Positions 60,199 through 64,000 of a stretch of DNA of 64,000 bases are shown here, piece after piece. Both the position numbers and the translations under genes were made by a program. The stretch lies in NCBI GenBank assembly GCA_049487715.1, contig CP150580.1, positions 248,001 through 312,000 of the forward strand. The letters run 5' to 3'. The notes below the pieces were generated by a model. It searched no databases. It saw only the letters and a list, made by a program, of their open reading frames with translations, and had not been told where the DNA came from. This DNA is from Pycnococcus provasolii (taxonomy: Eukaryota > Chlorophyta > Pseudoscourfieldiophyceae > Pseudoscourfieldiales). Every line of letters begins with the position of its first letter. The stretch's first letter is position 1.

Positions 60199-60790
60199 TT
60201 GTTTTACGATAGAGACAAACAAGTGAAATTCACAAGGGAGATGCAAAGAGAAGCCACTAGTGGTATTGTAAAGGTAAAGAGGTGTGCAATTATTGTTTGA
60301 AATCCAATACCAAAACAAAAGGCAAAAGCACTTGCTTGTATGTATGTATGGCCGGCGTCACAGTTGTGACTGTGTAATTAATTAATTCTTTGTCACGAAT
60401 TCATCGGAGGGAAGTCCTATGATAAAACGGTTTATTAGGATGCAACAGCGGATCCCTAAAAGTCTAAAACCAACCAACGAAAACCATCGCAGGGCGGAAC
60501 GAGAGCGAATGGGGGGGGAACCAGTTCCAACCCCTGGGGGGAGAGAAATCAGGGAAGGAATTGGGGGACAGATTGGGAACCCCAATTGGACGAACGAGGT
60601 ACACGATGGCAACGTCCTTCCATCCAATAGTGTATCCCCTTCTTGGTGAAGTTTTTATAGACCGCATATTCCCCTGTTCCTCCACCGCGTTTTTACTTTC
60701 TATATCCATATCTTTTTTTTTTAGTTTGTGCTTTTTTGTCCCTTCGATCACTTCAATCCAGATAATAGAATCCAAAACGCATTCTTCGCG
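60199..60790. other. Intergenic between divergent genes
   Basis: 592 bp with TTAATTAATTA near 60376-60388 and T-rich sequence ahead of FabZ. Short open frames have no features. Confidence 0.5.
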
Positions 60791-61462
60791 ATGATGATGT
60801 CTGCTCCTCGATCTCTCAATGTGCGCTCCTCGGCTCGTGGTACTCGTGCCTCTCGTGCTGCCTCTGCTCGCTCTACTACCCGTGAGGCTCGTCACTCGCG
60901 TCACGCTTTGATTTATGCGGCGTCAACCTCCGTGACTGACACATCCGTCGCAGCAGCCCCGGAAGCAGGACTTCCGATTGAAAAAGCGGGACCGAACTTT
61001 ACGCCAGTCTTAGACGCATGCGCTATCCAGCAAATCTTGCCGCACAGGTACCCGTTCCTCCTCGTTGATAAAGTCATCGAAATGGAAAGGGGATCGCACG
61101 CCGTCGCTGTGAAGAACGTCTCGATGAACGAACAGTTCTTCACTGGACACTTCCCGCAGCGTCCCATCATGCCGGGAGTGCTGCAGGTGGAGGCGATGGC
61201 GCAGGTCGGCGGACTCGTGCTGCTTGACGAGGCGGAGGATGGCGACGGAACGGGAACGAAGCAGCAGTTCTTCTTCGGAGGCGTCGACTCCTGCCGATTC
61301 CGTAAGCCTGTCGTGCCCGGAGACGTCCTGCACATGAAGGTGGAGCTCATCAAGCTGCAGAAGCGCTTTGGCATCGCCAAGATGAAGGGAACGTGCTACG
61401 TCGGCGAGGACGTCACATGCGAGGCGGAGCTTATGCTCGTTCTTGGCAAAGAGGAGTCGTAA
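60791..61462 (+). CDS. 3-hydroxyacyl-[ACP] dehydratase FabZ, plastid-targeted
   Basis: 223 aa. Residues 1-65 are Arg/Ser/Ala-rich with no acidic residues at first, as in a plastid transit peptide. The hot-dog domain starts near residue 70: IQQILPHRYPFLLVDKV with the catalytic His, GHFPQRPIMPGVLQVEAMAQ with the catalytic Glu, and FGGVDSCRFRKPVVPGD. It dehydrates 3-hydroxyacyl-ACP in type II fatty acid synthesis inside plastids. Full-length, no break. A short Asp/Gly-Thr insert (DEAEDGDGTGTKQQ) occurs after the second active-site helix. The first of three tandem ATGs is used. Confidence 0.95.
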   Translation: MMMSAPRSLNVRSSARGTRASRAASARSTTREARHSRHALIYAASTSVTDTSVAAAPEAGLPIEKAGPNFTPVLDACAIQQILPHRYPFLLVDKVIEMERGSHAVAVKNVSMNEQFFTGHFPQRPIMPGVLQVEAMAQVGGLVLLDEAEDGDGTGTKQQFFFGGVDSCRFRKPVVPGDVLHMKVELIKLQKRFGIAKMKGTCYVGEDVTCEAELMLVLGKEES

Positions 61463-61724
61463 AGCAAGCAAGTCAAATTTTAGGGGGGTGTTTGTCACAG
61501 AAGAGTCTCTTTTTTTGTTTTTTGTTTTGTTTTGTTTTTTTTCGAGATGACGTGCGTTACCTGGCAACTTTTCTGAAGGAAAAAAAAATCAGTGCAGCAC
61601 ACACCAGCCACCAGCGCAAAAGCTTTTTTTTCGTACAGAAAAAAGAAAGGTGTGAAAATAGGGTAGGTGGTTTATTTCCGCAGCCGCAGGCTGCTTCGCA
61701 ACAAGTGTGTGTGTACAGAGCGCT

Positions 61725-62646
61725 TTAGTCGAACGCCCACTGGTTCTCGCGGCGTACCTCCTCCTCTTCTTCCGGCGTGAAGTCGTTCTTGATGCCAAAC
61801 GTCTTCCGAATCTCCTCCGGCGTCTTCCCCTTTATCATGTTTGCGACGCTCTGACACGTCAGCTCGAGCAGACACTTGATGTTGAGGTAGTTGGCTGCGA
61901 GGATGAGCTCGAAGAGCGTCGCCTGGTCGACGTTGACGAACTCGGCGTCCCACGCCTTGACTTCCTCGTCAGACGCGGTGGGCTTGTGCGCGCCTCCGTC
62001 CGCCGCTCCCTCGCCTGTGGGTGCCGCCGCCCCGGACCTGCGTGCGTTCGCCGCCGCCTGTGCCTCGACGTGATACTTGCAGTACTCAATCACCTTGCTG
62101 AGAATCTTAGCCGTGACGTTGGGAAGAGGAATCGCCGACTCCGCTCCCGTGTCCTAGATAAAGGGGGGCAAAAATAAATATTCATGTCAGTGCTTTGTGT
62201 TTGCTCAATCATATGAGAGAGGGAAACTGGAAATAAAAAACAAACCTCGATCATATTGCGAACCGTCTGTGACTCGAACGCCACTTCCTCGTCAACCTCG
62301 AAGCCTAGAAGGGAAAAATTTTCAAAAGTGTGTCAGTGTGTGTGTGTGAGAAAGACCAAGACGGAAAGAGACCAACCACAACAAACCCACCCTCTGCCTC
62401 TGAACAGCCAACAAACTTAACGCGATGCGATCTCAAAGTGCACAAGAAACACACACCATACAACACAACAAGGGCACAAAACAGCCACAAGGAGGAAAAG
62501 TAAGCCCCATGCACCCTCACACCCTCAAACGAGAAAACCCACACGCAGGTCTCTAAAGCCCACAAAGCCCAAGACGACACAAACACCATACAAAGCGCAC
62601 CTTCCCCGTCACTGCTCATGAGCATCACTTTGCGCGCTTCCGCCAT
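61725..62646 (-). CDS. SKP1: SKP1, SCF ubiquitin-ligase adaptor, three exons
   Basis: Exons: complement of 62601-62646, 62246-62304 and 61725-62153, with introns of 296 and 92 bp, all GT-AG. Joined, they give 177 aa. The N-terminus is [20 protein letters not shown] across the first splice, then [20 protein letters not shown] (BTB/POZ fold for Cul1). The C-terminus has [20 protein letters not shown] and [20 protein letters not shown] and ends WAF plus Asp, the F-box-binding part. The Ala/Gly/Thr-rich loop after HVEAQ is longer than in plants. SKP1 links Cul1 to F-box proteins such as the LOV/F-box/Kelch protein encoded at 47734-50970. This is the clearest multi-intron gene in the window. Confidence 0.96.
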
Positions 62647-64000
62647 GGCGACTAGAAAGAAATAGTTATGGGGGGGAGGGGGGCAGGTTCAGGGCTGGGG
62701 GGAGGGGAAGTGACGTCTTAAAACGTCTTCGCCAAAATGCCGGACTACCAAAAAGGCAATGGCCTTTCAGGGGGAGGGTTTTGTTTTCAGCCAAACGAAA
62801 CGAAGGCGCCAAGCCAAAAACAGGGAGGGACCCAATCATCCGGGAAAACCCTAGTGTCCAAGAAACCCTAACATCTAACCCTAACCGCTCGCTAACCCTA
62901 ACGGTCTTTCTTTGTAAGCCTTGGAAGACCGATTGGGAGGCGGGAGCGATTGTCAGAAGAGCACGAGGCCGACTTTGGATAGGAGCACCATCCCATCATC
63001 AAAGCAGGTGGCATGAAATCGTAGCGCCTGAAGGGCACTCCATTATTGAGCTCTCCAGTCCACCCCACTCTATCTAATCATGAGGTTACATACCTTACGA
63101 TAGTACGACGAGAACGAGACACCAACTCTGTCTAGGGTACGATAAAGCCTGAAGTGATCTGAGGCTCCGAGGGAGAGAGGGACAGCCGACTGGAGCCTGA
63201 GAGGACTGAGAGGACTGAGAGGAACGAACGACTTCCTCGTGACCGAGTACCGGTAAAGGCCGGCGTTTGTCTCACGATGTACTACCCTAGGAAGGCGGGG
63301 CCCACCCACAAGAAACAGCACCGGCCCACCCTCGTCAACATGGCAAGAAACAGCCAGGGATTAACCTTACCCGGTAGTTGAGACGAGTGAAGACGAAGCC
63401 TTAACAGAGCCAGCCTCGAGGAGCCGAGTAAACCCTTTCCCGTGCCTTGTCGGCGACGGTCACTTGCCGTACCTGTACCTGTACCGTGCGTGTTACTGTA
63501 CAGTACTGTCTAAAATGATAAACGGACCGGTCATTTGTAAGTCGTCCCAATGGTCGTGCCATACCAGGTCGTTTTTGCCCGTACTTGTGGTGTTCGGGCA
63601 AGCCTCTTGAGTGGTCTATGCGACGCCGTCGCGAGGAACAGTGCACAACGAACACTCGCGTGTACACAACCAGCCAAAGTGGTACACTCCGCCATGACCG
63701 CCAAATGTTAAACGGACTACGGGGTTCCCGTTGTCGAAATGTAAAATTTGGGTTTCCCGATGGAATTCCTTTCCCCCATGCTGATCAGGGGGGGGGACCC
63801 ATGCATTTGGAAGTCGGGGGGAAATAGAGGGATTCTGAGTTTCCCAAATTGGTCCCGGATTTCTGTCGGGGCAAATTCCCCCCCGACTTACAAATGGATT
63901 TTCGGATTTTAATGGCGGAACGCTGTTTTGTCGCGAATTTGTGAGCAGCTCGTGCGTTGGTTTTCTACGTGGTATGTGTGTGCAAGTAGGCCTACACCCA
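62647..64000. other. Intergenic or window end, no gene seen
   Basis: Contains CCCTAAC-type motifs at 62868-62900, a CTGAGAGGA three-fold tandem at about 63197-63223, G-runs and TGTACCTGTACC repeats near 63468-63485. Open frames are short, without domains. A gene could start beyond the right edge. Confidence 0.5.

Noticed and set aside
62781-63827. Short plus- and minus-strand open frames near the right end
   Set aside because: Under 100 codons, no domains, and they overlap telomere-like or G-run sequence.
1-64000. CRISPR arrays, bacterial operons, ribosome binding sites, riboswitches
   Set aside because: The sequence is eukaryotic nuclear DNA. The short tandem repeats have no regular unique spacers.

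Overview
This 64 kb window is nuclear DNA from a small photosynthetic eukaryote, most likely a green alga of the prasinophyte/chlorophyte type. Evidence for this: genes on both strands with mostly uninterrupted long reading frames; a few short GT-AG introns (73-92 bp where best resolved, plus longer ones of 296 and 676 bp); plastid or thylakoid-lumen proteins (FKBP isomerase, DUF4399 protein, FabZ, fused HisI/HisE enzyme); a LOV/F-box/Kelch protein of the plant ZTL/FKF1 type; an MLO-type seven-helix protein; and TGTAA polyadenylation-like signals just past many stop codons, as in chlorophytes. Genus and species cannot be told from the sequence alone.

Layout, left to right. 0.4-3.7 kb: a small membrane protein between direct repeats, a GGGAGTT minisatellite, and a CPFC-type glutathione transferase. 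4.2-10 kb: an RNF10-like RING protein with a frameshift, an ankyrin protein, the ribosome-biogenesis factor RRP15, and a tail-anchored coiled-coil protein. 10.35-11.02 kb: a 657-bp non-autonomous DNA transposon with perfect 73-bp inverted ends and a 7-bp target duplication. 11.4-19 kb: an MLO-like protein, a five-IQ plus Dpy-30 protein, two lumenal proteins and a spliced plastid protein. 19.2-24 kb: an EML-type WD40 protein and a lone 5S rRNA gene. 24-31.7 kb: a membrane-anchored methyltransferase, ClpP, a TIR-domain protein, SRP receptor beta and a SWIM zinc-finger protein. 33-41 kb: a coiled-coil/J-like protein, a tail-anchored ankyrin protein, ALG14 and an apyrase. 41.9-46 kb: a protein with four cyclic-nucleotide-binding-like domains. 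47.7-62.6 kb: the LOV/F-box/Kelch protein, a DMT transporter, AMP deaminase, HISN2, Rab18-like GTPase, a small secreted protein, FabZ and SKP1. 62.6-64 kb: no gene seen.

There are no operons. Neighbours share pathways only loosely: ALG14 and the apyrase (ER/Golgi glycosylation and nucleotide turnover) converge; AMP deaminase and HISN2 (purine and histidine metabolism) converge; and the F-box photoreceptor candidate and SKP1 lie 11 kb apart, both being parts expected of one SCF ubiquitin ligase.

Intergenic DNA is rich in degenerate telomere-like CCCTAA/TTAGGG motifs and 7-9 bp tandem repeats. Many long open frames antisense to GC-rich genes are shadows and are omitted. Starts were moved to the first plausible ATG where an open frame began at a non-ATG codon.
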